The notes below the pieces were generated by a model that was given only the letters and a program-made list of their open reading frames with translations, was not told where the DNA came from and made no database searches. A DNA stretch of 64,000 nucleotides from Melampsora larici-populina 98AG31 (lineage: Eukaryota > Basidiomycota > Pucciniomycetes > Pucciniales > Melampsoraceae), in contig NW_006768772.1 of the NCBI RefSeq assembly GCF_000204055.1, positions 1,450,287-1,514,286 on the forward strand, written 5' to 3'. Shown here piece by piece: positions 10,946-22,798 of the stretch; position 1 is the first letter of the stretch, and the number at the start of each line of letters is the position of its first letter. The translations under genes were made by a program, and so were the position numbers.

Positions 10946-11210
10946 TGTAACGAGGGATAATCTAATCTTGCCTGAAGACTGCCTCTTTGAAAGAATCAGA
11001 AAAGGATTTGCTGACTTCTTTAAGATAAAGCATCAAAGAAATAAACATCAACACTTAATTCAATTATTATACCCATGAATTATAAAGAGAAAAAGTTTGA
11101 CACTCCTATAGGGTTATTCCAAAAGGATCTCAAAAGCACAATTTTATTGACCAAAACAAGGCAAAAATCAATGTTATTCCAATAGTGGTATTCAAAATTC
11201 ATGTTTTGTG
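10946..11210 (+). repeat. LTR-like repeat, copy 1 (5' copy near the DIRS element)
   Basis: Starts TGTAACGAGGGATAATC and shares TTGCCTGAAGACTGCCTCTTTG and a series of short hairpins followed by TTATTCC with the copies at 15731, 33163 and 48143. Same orientation as the downstream DIRS genes. It lacks the first hairpin of the other copies. The right boundary is estimated from loss of similarity. Confidence 0.55.
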
Positions 11211-11281
11211 CCCCAGAAGTGTCCAGAAGTGACATCCAGAAACTTCTGGGACACCTCCCAAATGTTTTTGGATGTCACTTC
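11211..11281. repeat. Nested inverted repeat / small hairpin element
   Basis: AGAAGTGACATCC (11229-11241) pairs with GGATGTCACTTCT (11269-11281), and CCAGAAG/CTTCTGG pairs lie within. It interrupts similarity to the LTR-like repeat, so it may be a short insertion. Confidence 0.5.
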
Positions 11282-12624
11282 TATGAGTCAATACACGACA
11301 AGCAGATACGTCGTAAGTAAGAAGGTGCTTGGTAAGTGTAAGAGAAAAAGAGTTTGACAAGATGAAGAACAAACTCTAGTGAACTCATAGGTAGGTTTTT
11401 ATAAGAGAAAGAAGAAACAACAATAGTAATGAGAGAGTTAAGAAACTTGCGTGTACATCACACTAGAAATCATCCATAACAACATATCAAATAATAAATT
11501 TGAAATAACAAAATCAAATAACCAATAAACATCACATCATGATTTCAATACTCGCCAACAACTTCTGGACCTTTCTTGATAGCTTTGAGAGCCCCACAAT
11601 GAACCCATCCCACCCCCATCACCTCACTTGTGTCTTTCCACAAATGCCCCTTAGCCCGGCAGGTCTTGGGCTATGTGTTCAATCTACAGATAACAAACTT
11701 CCACTGCCATTACCATACAACACTTCAAGGAATTGACTTGATTGTCTGACTCTCACTGATCTCTGGAGAAGCTATTTAGCTAACTGCTTGTGTCAGTTTC
11801 TCTCTCACTCATCTCATACGTGGTTACTTTGTTGCTAACTTGAAAATTGATCTTGCTATTGATCCATCTCATCTCTCTTTTAATAAATCACTTCAAGAAG
11901 AACAGCTGTGTCAAATCAGAGTTGAAGACTTAAGTTGGACAATTGATCAAATCAAACAATTGATCAAAACCCAACAATTGAGCAAATTTGAGCAATTGAT
12001 CAAAATTTAACAATCAATCATAGTTCAACAATTAACTTCTTCAACTTGCCTATTCTATCTTTTAACAGTGATTTTTTTATCTGTTCCTATTCACATTGGT
12101 ATTAATGATTGCATTCAAGTGCGGCTTACTTGATTTTCAAAATTGAAGAGAGTCAATGACTATCTTTTTGTGTTGTAAAAAAGATATCTTGTTGAAATGA
12201 TGATAAGATAAATTTAATCATTCACAATTTGAGTTGAGGGTAGATTTGATGAGAAAGTGGTTGTCAAGAATATCATGAAAATGTGCTTTGATTGATGTCT
12301 TAATCATCAAAGACTATGACGTGTCTTATCTCAAGACTTGTTGTGAATGCACTGGGTAGTTGTTTGATTGGTTATCTTAACCAAGGTACGACTTAAGATG
12401 TAGGTCCATGACCAAAAGGTTCTAAGTGGTGAGGAAACTGTACAACTGTACAAAGTACACTTCTGGTCTGAGAAATTCACCTGACAGAGAATTTTCAGTC
12501 TCCGCACCAATCCCAAAGTACCTTTTGAAGATCCCAAGACATTCAAACTTTTTATATACACAACTCACTGAGTTTTTTATTATTCAGTTGATTAATTCAA
12601 AGAAGGTTAGAGTTCAGAATAACA
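11282..12624. other. Leader region upstream of the DIRS gag
   Basis: No gene seen. Between 11938 and 12030 the phrase CAATTGATCAAA or close variants recurs about five times. This resembles a retroelement leader, but its role is unknown. Confidence 0.35.
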
Positions 12625-14923
12625 ATGGCATCATTCAATGAGGAGATGGAATCAACAAAAAGCAAGATTACAGCAGCGGGAACCAAAATTGAAATTACAA
12701 AGAAACCGAAGCAGTCACAAAAAACAGGAACAAGAAGCCAAACGAGGACTACCGAGGTCAATGGCGGAGACAGACAGCAACAAGAAAACCATGAGACAGA
12801 GGAGAGCCAAGGTAAAACTCAGGGCACATCAACTTTGGTCACAGCAGAAGCATCAACCTCAAACGTAAATGTTGATCAAGACCAAGGGAATGTAGCGTTG
12901 GGAGGTGGAGAGATGAAGGACAGCGGTGTTACAAAGAGAAAGGAGGAAAGAGAAGGAAGTGCATCTGATAATGGTGAGTACAGATACAAATAGTGAAGCC
13001 CTCCTTTTTCATTTCCATTATTTCAAGTCTCCCCCCCTTCCCAACTGTGAAAAGAAAGGCCTTTACAAAGCCCGTACAATCCATAAAGGAAACAACAATC
13101 CACACATCATTCCCACAAATTTTCCTCTTGTATTCCCCTTTCTGTTCTCTACAATATACCAAGAAAGAGATCCAAGGACCCCCAGCAGTTTCTCAAGCAG
13201 GGAGAGGAAATCAAACAAAACGGAAGTGCACCAGTCACAAGAAAAAACTGAGGCCGGCGTGGGCTATACCGCGACCAAACGGGAAAGAAAAAAGAGACAA
13301 TAAGTCGCAAATCCAAAATAATACCCTGAAGGGAAAGATCAAGTATACATATGATCAAAACAAACAAAGTTTATGACCAGTAACCCAATGCCCCAATCTG
13401 TTAAAGAGAGAGGGAAAGAAGTGGAAAACACAGGGGGACGTGTTTAAGAACAGCTGGCTAATAAACAAAATGCTCCATTACACAAAAAATTATTCAGACG
13501 AAAACGAGCAGTCCAGGAAATCCAAGTGGATGTGGAGAACCAAAAACGAATATTATTTCGGTGATGCTCAAAGATCAGACAAAATGCTAAGAGTGTTCAA
13601 TGCAGTCTACGGAGGTGATCACCCGACGCAAGATGACAGAGACAGAGTCACCAACAACCCAATAAATGTCGCGGAGGGCATACACAACGTTGTCCGTGAG
13701 GAGCCGCAACAAGAAAATCGGCGGCCAAGAACCAAGTCTTTGGTCGCCGGAAGCAATAGCAAAAGCAAAAGCAAGAGCAAGACAGAAGCTAGACCTGTGA
13801 GGAAAGCAGAAGAGGAGAAGTCAGAGAAGATGGTCTTGAAGAAGGAGAAGCCAACAACAAAGGCAAAAGAGAGCAGAAAGGGAGAAGACTCAGGTGAGAG
13901 TCGGACAGACTCAATATGAAGAGACGAAACGTGCTGATGAATGAGTGAGGCAAGAGCAGGAACCAAAGACAGGATAACCTACATGATAGGAAAACCAATC
14001 AAAGGGAATATACTCCTCCCATTAACCCCATAATTTGACACGAAAATGAGGACACTCAAAGCTTACGTTCAGTTGACGGTATTCGACCCAGCATGGATTG
14101 AGAAAGACCATTGCCAAGTCGGAAAGAAGAAAATGAAGACCATCAAGGAACTCCAGGAGGACATTACAACAGCCACCTTTTCAGGCTCAACACCTCCGGA
14201 GGAACTGTTGATGACATATGGTTTCTGGACAGACGCCATGGATCTCTTCATAAGATACCTGGAAACGGAGTACAACAGATCTGAGCAGCGAAAATGTTTA
14301 GACAGCATAAAGAGAACATTGTGAGCATAAAAAGGTCAACAAAGTGCTGGATGGTGGCTCTCAGGTACTGTATGAAAGTACGTCTGGTAGTAATGGTGGT
14401 GAAGAAGGTCAAAGGCAAAAGAGTTATCATTGACACAGGCTACCTGCACAGAGATATCCTAAGAGAGGCGAAGGAAGAAGCGGACAACAACAGAGAGCAA
14501 AAGTTCCAAGAAAATCCTTACGTAGCAGGCGGAGGCAAGGAAAATTTCAACCCAGTAACCGGTCTGACAAAGTCCGGGGCCAAAAGGAATTTTGCGCATG
14601 CCAACAGCACCAGCAAAAGTAAGTGTGGCACGAGCCGAATCCAGAGACAGGCAAAGAATTGACATAGTCCGTTTCTATCTGAAGCCGGAGCAAGCTCGTC
14701 CTACAGTGCGGGTAAATTGGTGGGATACCAAGGTAACAACTGGATCCTGAACTACAATGCAAAGAGGGCAAAGGGTTTCTGGAATTCAGGGCACAGGACC
14801 GATCCAATCCAAGTCTTTGAGAACGGAGCCAGCGGGAAAGGGAAGGGAGTTGGAGCCTGGAATGCGAAGGGGAAAGTGACAGGAAACAAGAGCAAAAACG
14901 CAGACAAACAAAGCAAGCAGTAA
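12625..14923 (+). pseudogene. DIRS gag-like gene, broken
   Basis: It begins MASFNEEMESTKSKITAAG and is Lys/Gln/Glu-rich at the N-terminus. Segments in shifting frames continue at 13440-13919, 14046-14324, 14294-14662 and 14717-14923. The most conserved stretches are LKAYVQLTVFDPAWIEKDH, LLMTYGFWTDAMDLFIRYLE and STKCWMVALRYCMKVR, which I associate with gag of rust-fungus DIRS elements from general knowledge. A frameshift near 14300 separates two overlapping parts. The protein would package the element RNA. An alternative start or introns between segments cannot be excluded. Confidence 0.6.
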
Positions 14924-15194
14924 GTGTGAAGAGCCAAAAAACCAAGAGGACCCAGTAGCCTGCCCCCCCTTGTTTTCTCTTGGACCATGATATGTTGTTA
15001 TGAGGAAAGAGACTAGTGAAATGACATACCATGATCCGAAATGATTTAGCCCATGTAGGGCCGCCTTTAGCACTGAGCGCGCGAGGGAACCAAGAGTACA
15101 ATGTGCCATCACCCAAAACGTGTCTGACCCCACGGAGCAACAAGGTTGCCAAAGGGAGGTAATAGGAGCTTGAGAAGAGCAGACAGAGTGCAGT

Positions 15195-15730
15195 TTGACA
15201 GAGCAACCAGGGCTAGGCGTAACATGCCATCCAGATCTGAAAATTTACTCTAAACCGGTACCAGTACTATCAGAGAGCTTACCGGAAAAGGGATACAAGA
15301 TGAACAGGAAGTGGCCAACAAGCGTGAACTGTGAGATGAACTTAAAGATGTGGGAGAAAGTTTTAAGGGACCTGAACCTGATGGAAAAACACGGATACAT
15401 TTTACAAGTTTTTTTGGCAAGAGCCATCAACGACCTGTCATACCCGAAAAGAGAGAAAGACCTAACATCAGTGAACTCGCTGGTGGACAAGGAAGATTTT
15501 AAGACTAGTTGGGACGATTTTAAAACATTTGCAACCTTTCTTAGCAAGGAAGGAGGAATTCTCAAATCAGGGATATTTGATTGGGAAAAAGCCTACCAGC
15601 AGATCCCAACAAACCCCAACCAATGGTGCTATTCAATGTTGAGGACTGCAGAGGGTAGAATCATTTTAGATACCAGAGTGTCTTTTGGCGGAGTAGCCGG
15701 TTGCAGAAGTTTTGGTGGCCCGGCGGACGC
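15195..15730 (+). pseudogene. DIRS reverse transcriptase, N-terminal part
   Basis: The frame runs into the inserted LTR-like element. It carries GIFDWEKAYQQIPTNPNQW (palm motif A region), RIILDTRVSFGGVAGCRSFG and GGPADA. The coding frame ends within the insertion, so the protein would be truncated just before the catalytic motif C. The remainder is at 31454. Copies RNA to DNA in the DIRS cycle. Confidence 0.8.
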
Positions 15731-16077
15731 TGTAGAACTTAAAGCTCAACAAGAGCTTTACAGAGCTTAAAGAGGGATAATCTACTAATAAAGTATCTAG
15801 TAGAAGTTGCCTAAGACTGCCTCTTTGAAAGAATCAACACGGGGTTTTGCTGAATTCTTTGGGATAAGGCACCAGAGAAAGTTGTCTCAATACTTAATTC
15901 AAGTATTATTCCCGTGATTTTTAATTATAAAGAAATCTCAACACTATTGTAGTGTTATTCCAATTTGAACACAATAAAACACAATTTTAATTACTAGCAA
16001 AGCAACAATCACTTTGATTGTTATTCCAATGAAGACTTGTAGTCTTATCACACGTAAAGAAATCTCTCCTTTGATGT

Positions 16078-16540
16078 CACCTGAGGAGTACAGATGCTTC
16101 GGTACTTAGCAGACCATAAACATATGCTGTACGCTGGGCTAAGTGCCGGAAATACCGGGCAGATGCCTGCAGGTGAGCCAGATGGGAAGCTTAAAGGTAC
16201 ATCCACAAGTCTTCCTTTTGGAAACTTGTTCTTCATCATTCAAATCATCAATCACCCTAATTTGGGCCATCAAAGTCTGCAACAATGATGTTTTACGTTT
16301 AGTTGAAATATTTGGAATATTTCAGCCTTCACGCGCACAAGAAAAGCAGATGCATCTGACTCTGCTGTTTCAGTGCAGCATATACATATGTTCATAGGCA
16401 GATGCATCTGCATCTGTACACCACATATCAAGTACAATATCAGATGAATCTGAATATGTACCTGAAAACCCAGACACATCTGACTATCTCTGCCACACAC
16501 CAAAGGTACAGTCAACCAGATACATCTGGTTGCTACACAC
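16078..16540 (+). repeat. KDZ left terminal inverted repeat (463 bp)
   Basis: Matches the reverse complement of 29561-30025 with a few mismatches, for instance ATATGCTGTACGC against GTAATGTACGC near 16123-16137. Similarity stops at 16540, where each end continues into its own array of 12-bp palindromes. Confidence 0.9.
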
Positions 16541-16745
16541 AATACAAACCCAGATGCATCTGGGTATGTTGGACTCCTTTACTCATCACGACTCAACAAC
16601 AATACAAGCCCAGATGCAACACCCCGATGCATCTGGGTATACTGGACTCGTTACTCATCACGAGTCCAGTCATCGAATTTCAGATGTATCTGGCTCGATC
16701 GTAATCATCACGCCAGTGTCCATGCAACACAGATTCATCTGCATC
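16330..16745. repeat. Array of CAGATNNATCTG palindromes, left end of the KDZ element
   Basis: About nine sites of the type CAGATGCATCTG (centre GC, AC, TG, AA or TC; some with one imperfect arm) occur within 415 bp, for example at 16347, 16400, 16441, 16519, 16551, 16680 and 16731. The spacing suggests protein-binding sites, possibly for the transposase; this is an inference. Confidence 0.75.
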
Positions 16746-16964
16746 TCTACTAGCGACGCTCCCCACTAACCACATAGAGACTTTACACAATCTTGATATC
16801 AAAACTTGAAGTTACAAGTAGAAATTGATGCGATGGTCATACGGGTTTGGAGGCAAATGAAGACATTGATTTAATAAGCATTTGAAATGTACCACCAAAG
16901 GATTTCAAACAAATGAATTGAAATTTCACAATTCAAACAGATAAGTAGACGCCAAATAAGTTAT

Positions 16965-17477
16965 CTAACGAGGTTCAATAGAATATTCACCAAAATCAGG
17001 ATCTGTTTGATCAATCTCTGTAAACATGAATTTACCATCTTGTTCTAGTTGAGAAAGTTCTGATCTACGTTTTCTGATCTTGTTCATTTCTTTAACTGCT
17101 TCTCCAATCCTTTTATTGGATTCTATAAGTGAACTTGTAATTGATTTGATTTCTTCTTTTGTCATCATTGTTGTTCTTTTGAATAGTCTAGGTCTTTTTC
17201 AAGAATTGGATTCTTCGATTTTGCTGTTGCAATACTCTAACGGACTTTCGTATCCTGGACTTGATTCTTCTTCTTCTGTAGTTGAACTTTCTTCATCGGA
17301 ACTTTCAAATTCCTCCTCTTCTTCACTTTGAGATGTTGGATTATTGTGTTTTCGTTGTTTATTGTGAAGTGGTGAAGGTAATTCAACGTCTAACACTTCA
17401 TCTTGAAGCATTCTAAGCCAGGCTAAAGTGTGTTGTCTAGCAAAATCTACTTCCATATCAATCATCATCGTCATCAA
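16965..17477 (-). CDS. Acidic coiled-coil-type hypothetical protein inside the KDZ element
   Basis: Two minus-strand reading frames: 17477-17199 starts with MMIDMEVDFARQHTLAWLRM and ends in a Ser/Glu-rich acidic stretch. 17168-16965 contains KEEIKSITSSLIESNKRIGEA, a probable coiled coil. They may be exons of one gene, but I cannot place a convincing GT-AG intron. No family is recognised. It lies between the left terminal repeat and the passenger gene. Confidence 0.35.
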
Positions 17478-17862
17478 GCAAACGGTTTAGCATATCATTT
17501 GATTGCATTTTGAAAATTGAGCTTGCTTGACAGAAAATCGGAGATGAAATAACCTGAAGTTCAATTTGTATGAGAGGTCAAATTGGACTGCTCCTTTGTG
17601 TTAAGATTCAGAGGGAAAGAATTAAAAACTGTGTTCAATCACGAAGTGTGTTGAACAAGTGAAGAATCATGTGACAGATGATGTTCGCTCATCTATCTAT
17701 GGTTTGTTGAGTTTTAGTATGGTTAGTTTGTTTCGAAGGGAAGGTCTCACATTATCAATTGTTATCTTAGTAAGTAAATTTGTATAAAGAATTGAGAACT
17801 GATACATGTCATACAATCAATGCAAAGAAAAACAAATGAAGTGAGTTTTACGGGGTAATCAT

Positions 17863-17926
17863 CAGATGCGTCTGATTAGGCAAGTCAGATGCATCTGACT
17901 TGCCTATCTGGATGCATCTGATCCAT
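17863..17926. repeat. Internal cluster of CAGATGCATCTG palindromes
   Basis: Three sites in about 60 bp, the middle one extended to a perfect 28-bp palindrome with arms AGGCAAGT / ACTTGCCT. Same site type as at both ends of the KDZ element. Confidence 0.75.
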
Positions 17927-18068
17927 CTACTCATACGTCACTGATTGACTTGACAATTGATTCATTTCATCTGAGATGCATTCTGAAAGCCCTCGCAACG
18001 CTCCATATATTGCAATAAGATATTCAAGAAAGAAGAGAAAGAATGAACTACAGGAGATTTATAACTGA

Positions 18069-18413
18069 ACACAACTATTACCTAATCCAACACCTCCTTC
18101 ACCATTACCACCAGATCCACCTCCTTCACAACTATCACCTAATCCAACACCTCCTTCACCATTACCACCTGATCCAACTCCTTCACCATTACCACCTGAT
18201 CCAACTCCAATCCCATCACCGCCTGATCCAACACCTCCAACAGCATCACCACCATTACCACCATCACCAACGCGTCCATCACCTCCATTACCATCATTAC
18301 CTGGGCCAACGACGCCACCACCATCACCACCAGTTCCTCCAACAGCATTTTCATTCTCAGCTTTGAATACGGTCCAAGGCGCAGCAACAGGTGTTCCCCC
18401 TCATTACCATTAA
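18069..18413 (+). other. Proline-rich reading frame without start codon
   Basis: Translates as repeated P-T-P-P-S-P-L-P-P-D units and ends NTVQGAATGVPPHYH, stop at 18411-18413. There is no ATG in frame after the TGA at 18066. Either it is a 3' exon of an unseen gene or a simple trinucleotide repeat. Its stop codon overlaps the stop of the passenger gene on the other strand. Confidence 0.35.
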
Positions 18414-20916
18414 GGAACTTCTGATCTTTTATGTCCTGAAGCCATTTTCGTCGACCAGCGCGTTTTCATGCCATCAAAGCCTAGCATGAACTCGTGGGTG
18501 GACATCGCTGAATCTTCATGGCGGAGAAAAACAATGCCAACCTTATTTTTTTCGAACACAGCAGGCACATCAGGACCTCGGGGAAAGCCTCTTGTAGGGA
18601 GAAACAAGCTGTGTCAGTTGATATTACAAAGTTGAATCAATCAGATCATGATCAACTGACTTATCTGTGCAAGCAACAAACTCGTGAGCTCAGTACTTTC
18701 GCGGTCACACTTATTGGGAGGACGAGTGACTTTGTTTTTATTGGTGTTGTTACTCGCCGCGGCAGTCGCATCAATTTCATTGATCTCGGGTTTGGCTTGG
18801 GAGTAGATTGGAAAGATCGTCTGAAACTTGATCTTCTCGTCCATCCAGGTGCTGATCTCGGGTAAAGAAGTGAATTCGTGACACCAACCAGTGCCCAAGG
18901 TCTTGCTACACCCTATTGCATAATAGTCAAAGTCGGCAAGGATAGCATCGTGGTGGAGCTAACAGAACAGTAGAATGAGAAAATGAATTGATGTAACAGT
19001 AGATGATTTAAAAGAAAGAAGTACATACCTGTTGAAGCCTCTTCTTGAACGTCCGAAGAGAGAGCTTTTCTTTCTTCTCAGATGAAGGAACCTCAAATCT
19101 TTTACGATCTTTTGCAACCTTTGCCGGATCGACTAGCTTGTCGTATAGAGGACCATACAGGGCGTCTTCTTCAGGTGAAAGCTTAGGAACCTCGGGGATC
19201 AGGACTTCACAGTCCACGGCGTCTTCATGGTCTTCTACAGCGATCGCTGAATAGTCCGGATAGCCTCCCAACGCGTGAAAGATGCGTGAAGTGAAGACTG
19301 CATGCTTGTCGTCCTTCAATCGGTGGTAGGTATTGCGATTGGCTTTGTTTCGCGCGGCCAGAATCTCACTAGCGTTAGGATCACCCCGTGCGGGCACTGG
19401 GAAAATGCAACTCGTGGTCAGTTACTTTAGACCATATTTCCATTCAATATCAGGGTGCGAATGGACTTACTCGGATTCTTAAAAGCTAGCTTCGAAAAAG
19501 CTAGGAATCGATTCTATGCATGCGCCGCCCGAGATGCACCTGAGATTCCGCTATGAAGAAGATGATAAAGAAGTCATTGAGATGTAAAGAAAAGAAGGAG
19601 ATGTAATGAAAATCTAGAGAATGAAAAATTTGAATTTAATCAATAAAAACTTGTACTTACAGATGGGATTTCAGGGTATCCACGTGAACTTTGCCAATCA
19701 TCGCTAGCATGTGTAGAGAGTGTTGAAATGATTCGTGGAGTGCTTTTGCTTCGGCCAGGATTAGCGGATTGGGTTGCGAGCGGTTATCAGCAGTTTGCGA
19801 CTTCAATTGCTCCTCAATTCTTTGCAACGGCCAGAATTTCTTCTGAGGTCCATAGGTGTGCACATCAATTTCATCTAGTTCGAGTGCTTCAGGAGGTGAA
19901 TCTTGAGATCGATTATCACACTGATTGGATGTTTCGCTGTTGATTCGATTTTCATTTGATTGTGTTTGAGTTTCTGACCTACGACGTTGAATATCATTTC
20001 ACTACAAGAAAGATAATATTTTCTGGGCAGAAAATTAAATTATTGATACACAAAAATATTGAGAGGCCAGGACGAGAGCGAAAAATGAATAAAAATATGC
20101 ATCTTGTTCCCTGCGTTGAGAACTTCACTCTGCATATTTTTCCGTATTTTTACAGTCCATATTGATAAGTGTACTAACAATAAACCTTCACAATCATCCA
20201 ATTACAACCTGTAACAAGCACTGAAATTTGGCTCATTAGTGTTTGAAGAAACTTTTGATTTCTGAAAATACTCATAACTTTTTCAATTCCGGTCCAAAAC
20301 GCTTGATCTTGGGTGCATTGGTAAGCTGGAATTGTCCTCCAAATGGCTCATAATAGGACCACACAGCATGCTGGTCTGCTAAAAAAGATATCATCTTTTT
20401 TATGCATTTGTACATACAGATCCATAGAATGATTGTCATACTAGCTACATAGTTCTTGATCCTATGAAAGTTCGAGAGGAAGAGTCCAGCTTTCTAATGC
20501 ACTTAAAATCGAGTGTTTTGAGGCAGATTTGACAAAGTTATAGGTGTTTTCAGAAATCAAAAGTTTCTCTAAACACTAATGAGCCAAATTTCAGTGCTTG
20601 TTACAGGTTGTAATTGGATGATTATGAAGGTTTATTGTTAGTACACTTATCAATACGGACTGTAAAAATATGGAAAAATATGGAGAGTGAAGCTCTCACC
20701 GCAGGGAACAAGATGCATATTTTTATTTATTTTTTGCCCTTCTCCTGGCCTCTCAATATTTTTGTGTATCAATAATTTAATTTTCTGCCCAGAAAATATT
20801 ATATTTCTTGTAGTGTTTGCATCTCTTTCAGCCTCCAACGCCTTACGCCGCTTGGTTCCGCGAAGGTTGATGGCTCCTGGTGGGGTTAATTTACGGCTTC
20901 GAGTGTTGATAGGCAT
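18410..20916 (-). pseudogene. KDZ passenger gene, broken by a CACTA-type element and a nonsense codon
   Basis: Start at 20916 (MPINTRSRKLTPPGAINLRG). The first exon is interrupted by a transposon at 20000-20815; removing it with one TTT copy joins ...ALEAERDAN to DIQRRRSETQ in frame. The exon continues through VHTYGPQKKFWPLQRIEEQL to a GTAAGT donor at 19660. A short second exon has a TAG at 19514-19516. The third (19397-19029) holds RLKDDKHAVFTSRIFHALGG, the fourth has FDYYAIGCSKTLGTGWCHEF, and the last ends DGMKTRWSTKMASGHKRSEV. No family recognised. Splice sites and phases agree, so it was once a real ~400-aa protein. It could be a KDZ accessory protein or a captured host gene. Confidence 0.6.
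20000..20815. mobile_element. 816-bp CACTA (EnSpm)-type non-autonomous element with long inverted arms
   Basis: Ends are CACTACAAGAAA / TTTCTTGTAGTG, the classic CACTA terminus, with 3-bp duplications TTT at 19997-19999 and 20816-20818. The arms (~270 bp: 20000-20270 and 20545-20815) are near-complementary. The centre codes for nothing. A diverged relative of the inner arms is at 49290-49640. Confidence 0.88.
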
Positions 20917-20937
20917 GCAGGGCGATAGCAAGGACAA

Positions 20938-21010
20938 GTTTTGATTTTGAGATAGAGATGACGAAGAAAAAGCGAGTTTTGATTTTGAGATAGATGAAGA
21001 AGATCAAGTG
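20938..21010. repeat. Short tandem duplication upstream of the passenger gene
   Basis: GTTTTGATTTTGAGATAG occurs twice (20938 and 20976) followed by GATGA..GAAGA stretches. It lies in the likely promoter of the minus-strand passenger gene. Confidence 0.5.
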
Positions 21011-22410
21011 AAATAACGAGGAGAAGAAATAACACAGATGGATCTGATATGTCAAGGAAGAAAGGTGGAAACGAAAACTGGAAACCTGGTTGTGGAAAAC
21101 AGATGTACCTGGCAGATACATCTTCAATGACGTACGTGTCACCTAAGTACATCTTGGCCTAGCCTACATACATAAACCCATACCCATTCAATAATTTATG
21201 TACAACAAAGATCCTGTTATGATTAACAAAGCGTTTGATCACAACGCTTTGTTGATCAAACATGTTTTTTTGTAAGATGCTATAAATGGTTTGTTATGGC
21301 GTTATTATTCAAATTGAACATCGAGAGATCATGTTTGGAAGGAGAATATTATATATGATGATACAGTGACGAATAGTTGTTAAATAGATGACTGGTTTCA
21401 TCCTTACGTAATGATTTTGATCCCACATTCCATATCATTATGAATTGAATCTTCTCAGGCTTCATCAATGAACGAAGGTAAGAATTGAATTGACCAAAGT
21501 GTCTTGAGGGCTAAGAATTGAATATAATTGAAAGTGATAAGATTCCATAACCTAAGGACATTGACTGTCTTCAGATATTGACTGTCTTTGATATCCTTTA
21601 CATCAAATCTTTTTGCAAAAGAAATTTTGACAATAATTTGTTTGTTGTAGGTTTTCTATGTCTATGAAGGTGTTGTACATCAACTCATTATTAGTTCAGC
21701 TTTAGAATTTGCTGTGGGTTCTAGTTTTTCAAATTTACGCGTTTGGAGGTACCAGTGGTGAACTCTTGGCGAGGTTTGTCATCTATACCATCAAAATAAT
21801 TTTTTTTAACATATCAAAGTTGATAAGTTCAATGTTTTGTGTAAGTGATTTTGTTTTATTCTTGAACTTTGATACCTTCAAAATTTTCTTTCTCCAAATC
21901 AACTCTGGATGCGTAGATTACAAGTAGAGACTTTTCAATTGCTGTCGAATAGAATAGTAGTCCACACTCAAGAAAGCAAGACTGATTCCAACCAAGCTAC
22001 TTGGATGAAATACTTGAGAAAGTGGAACAACTTATTCTGAACAAAATCAATTATTATGTTTTGTTCAATGTGAGCCCTTGATCATAGTACCTGTAGATGG
22101 TGAGACTTGGTCAATTGTGACCTATGAATGGATTCAAAACCTTGATGAAGAGTTTGATAAAAAATAATATGCTGATAATAAGGCTTTATGTGGGTCAAGT
22201 TAGACAAATATATATATAAAATTATTCACTGTCAAAGATATGCACTTAAAGATATACAAAGAAGGACCTTTTGTGGAGGACGCAGGTCTATATAAAGCAA
22301 TAGCCTTATTGAAATTGTTGTTGAAAGGATACTTGAAAGTGCCAACTGAAAGTGCCACCTGATAAGTATTGAAAGGGAATACTGATTCAAGAGTTTTATT
22401 TTAACTGAAA

Positions 22411-22460
22411 CCTCTGAGTAGATAATTGGACACAACAGTGTTCAATTATCTACTCAGAGG
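22411..22460. repeat. 50-bp hairpin
   Basis: CCTCTGAGTAGATAATTG (22411-22428) pairs with CAATTATCTACTCAGAGG (22443-22460). It may be a very short foldback insertion. Confidence 0.65.
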
Positions 22461-22798
22461 GGGTCTAATCTGTAGCCTTTTTTTGCTAAACAGCAACAGC
22501 TGTTGACAACATTCATGGCTGAAAATTCATGCTGAATAGGTGTAAAATTCTGCCATTTTAAATCATTTGACATCATTGAATACTTGGGTTATTATTGTCT
22601 GTGGTATACCTGCAATCATATGTGCTATTATCAAAAAGGGTGACAATTTGGGTGAAGTGACCAAAAAAAAAAAAGTTGAGATCTTTGTTTTTTTTCATAC
22701 GTTTAAGTGAAATTAAAAAGGCACTTTTTTTTTGGCTTATCTCTTCAAACAAAAAAGTTTTTCTTATAGAGCATCTTGCCAAAAACAGGTCAAAATTT

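Noticed and set aside
10746..11078. 110-codon ORF (+)
   Set aside because: It runs into the LTR-like repeat at 10946 and shows no family pattern; taken as chance.
14547..15206. 219-codon minus-strand ORF, Leu/Cys/Phe-rich
   Set aside because: Antisense of the DIRS gag; hydrophobicity arises from the complement of Lys/Glu/Gln codons.
16094..16769. Several ORFs of 64-108 codons in the KDZ ends (also 29364-30007)
   Set aside because: Present as mirror copies in both terminal repeats; their His/Thr/Gln text comes from the CAGATGCATCTG array, not from a protein.
18043..18366. His/Leu/Gln-rich 107-codon ORF (+)
   Set aside because: It is another frame of the proline-rich repeat; composition follows the trinucleotide pattern and no start context or exon structure supports it.
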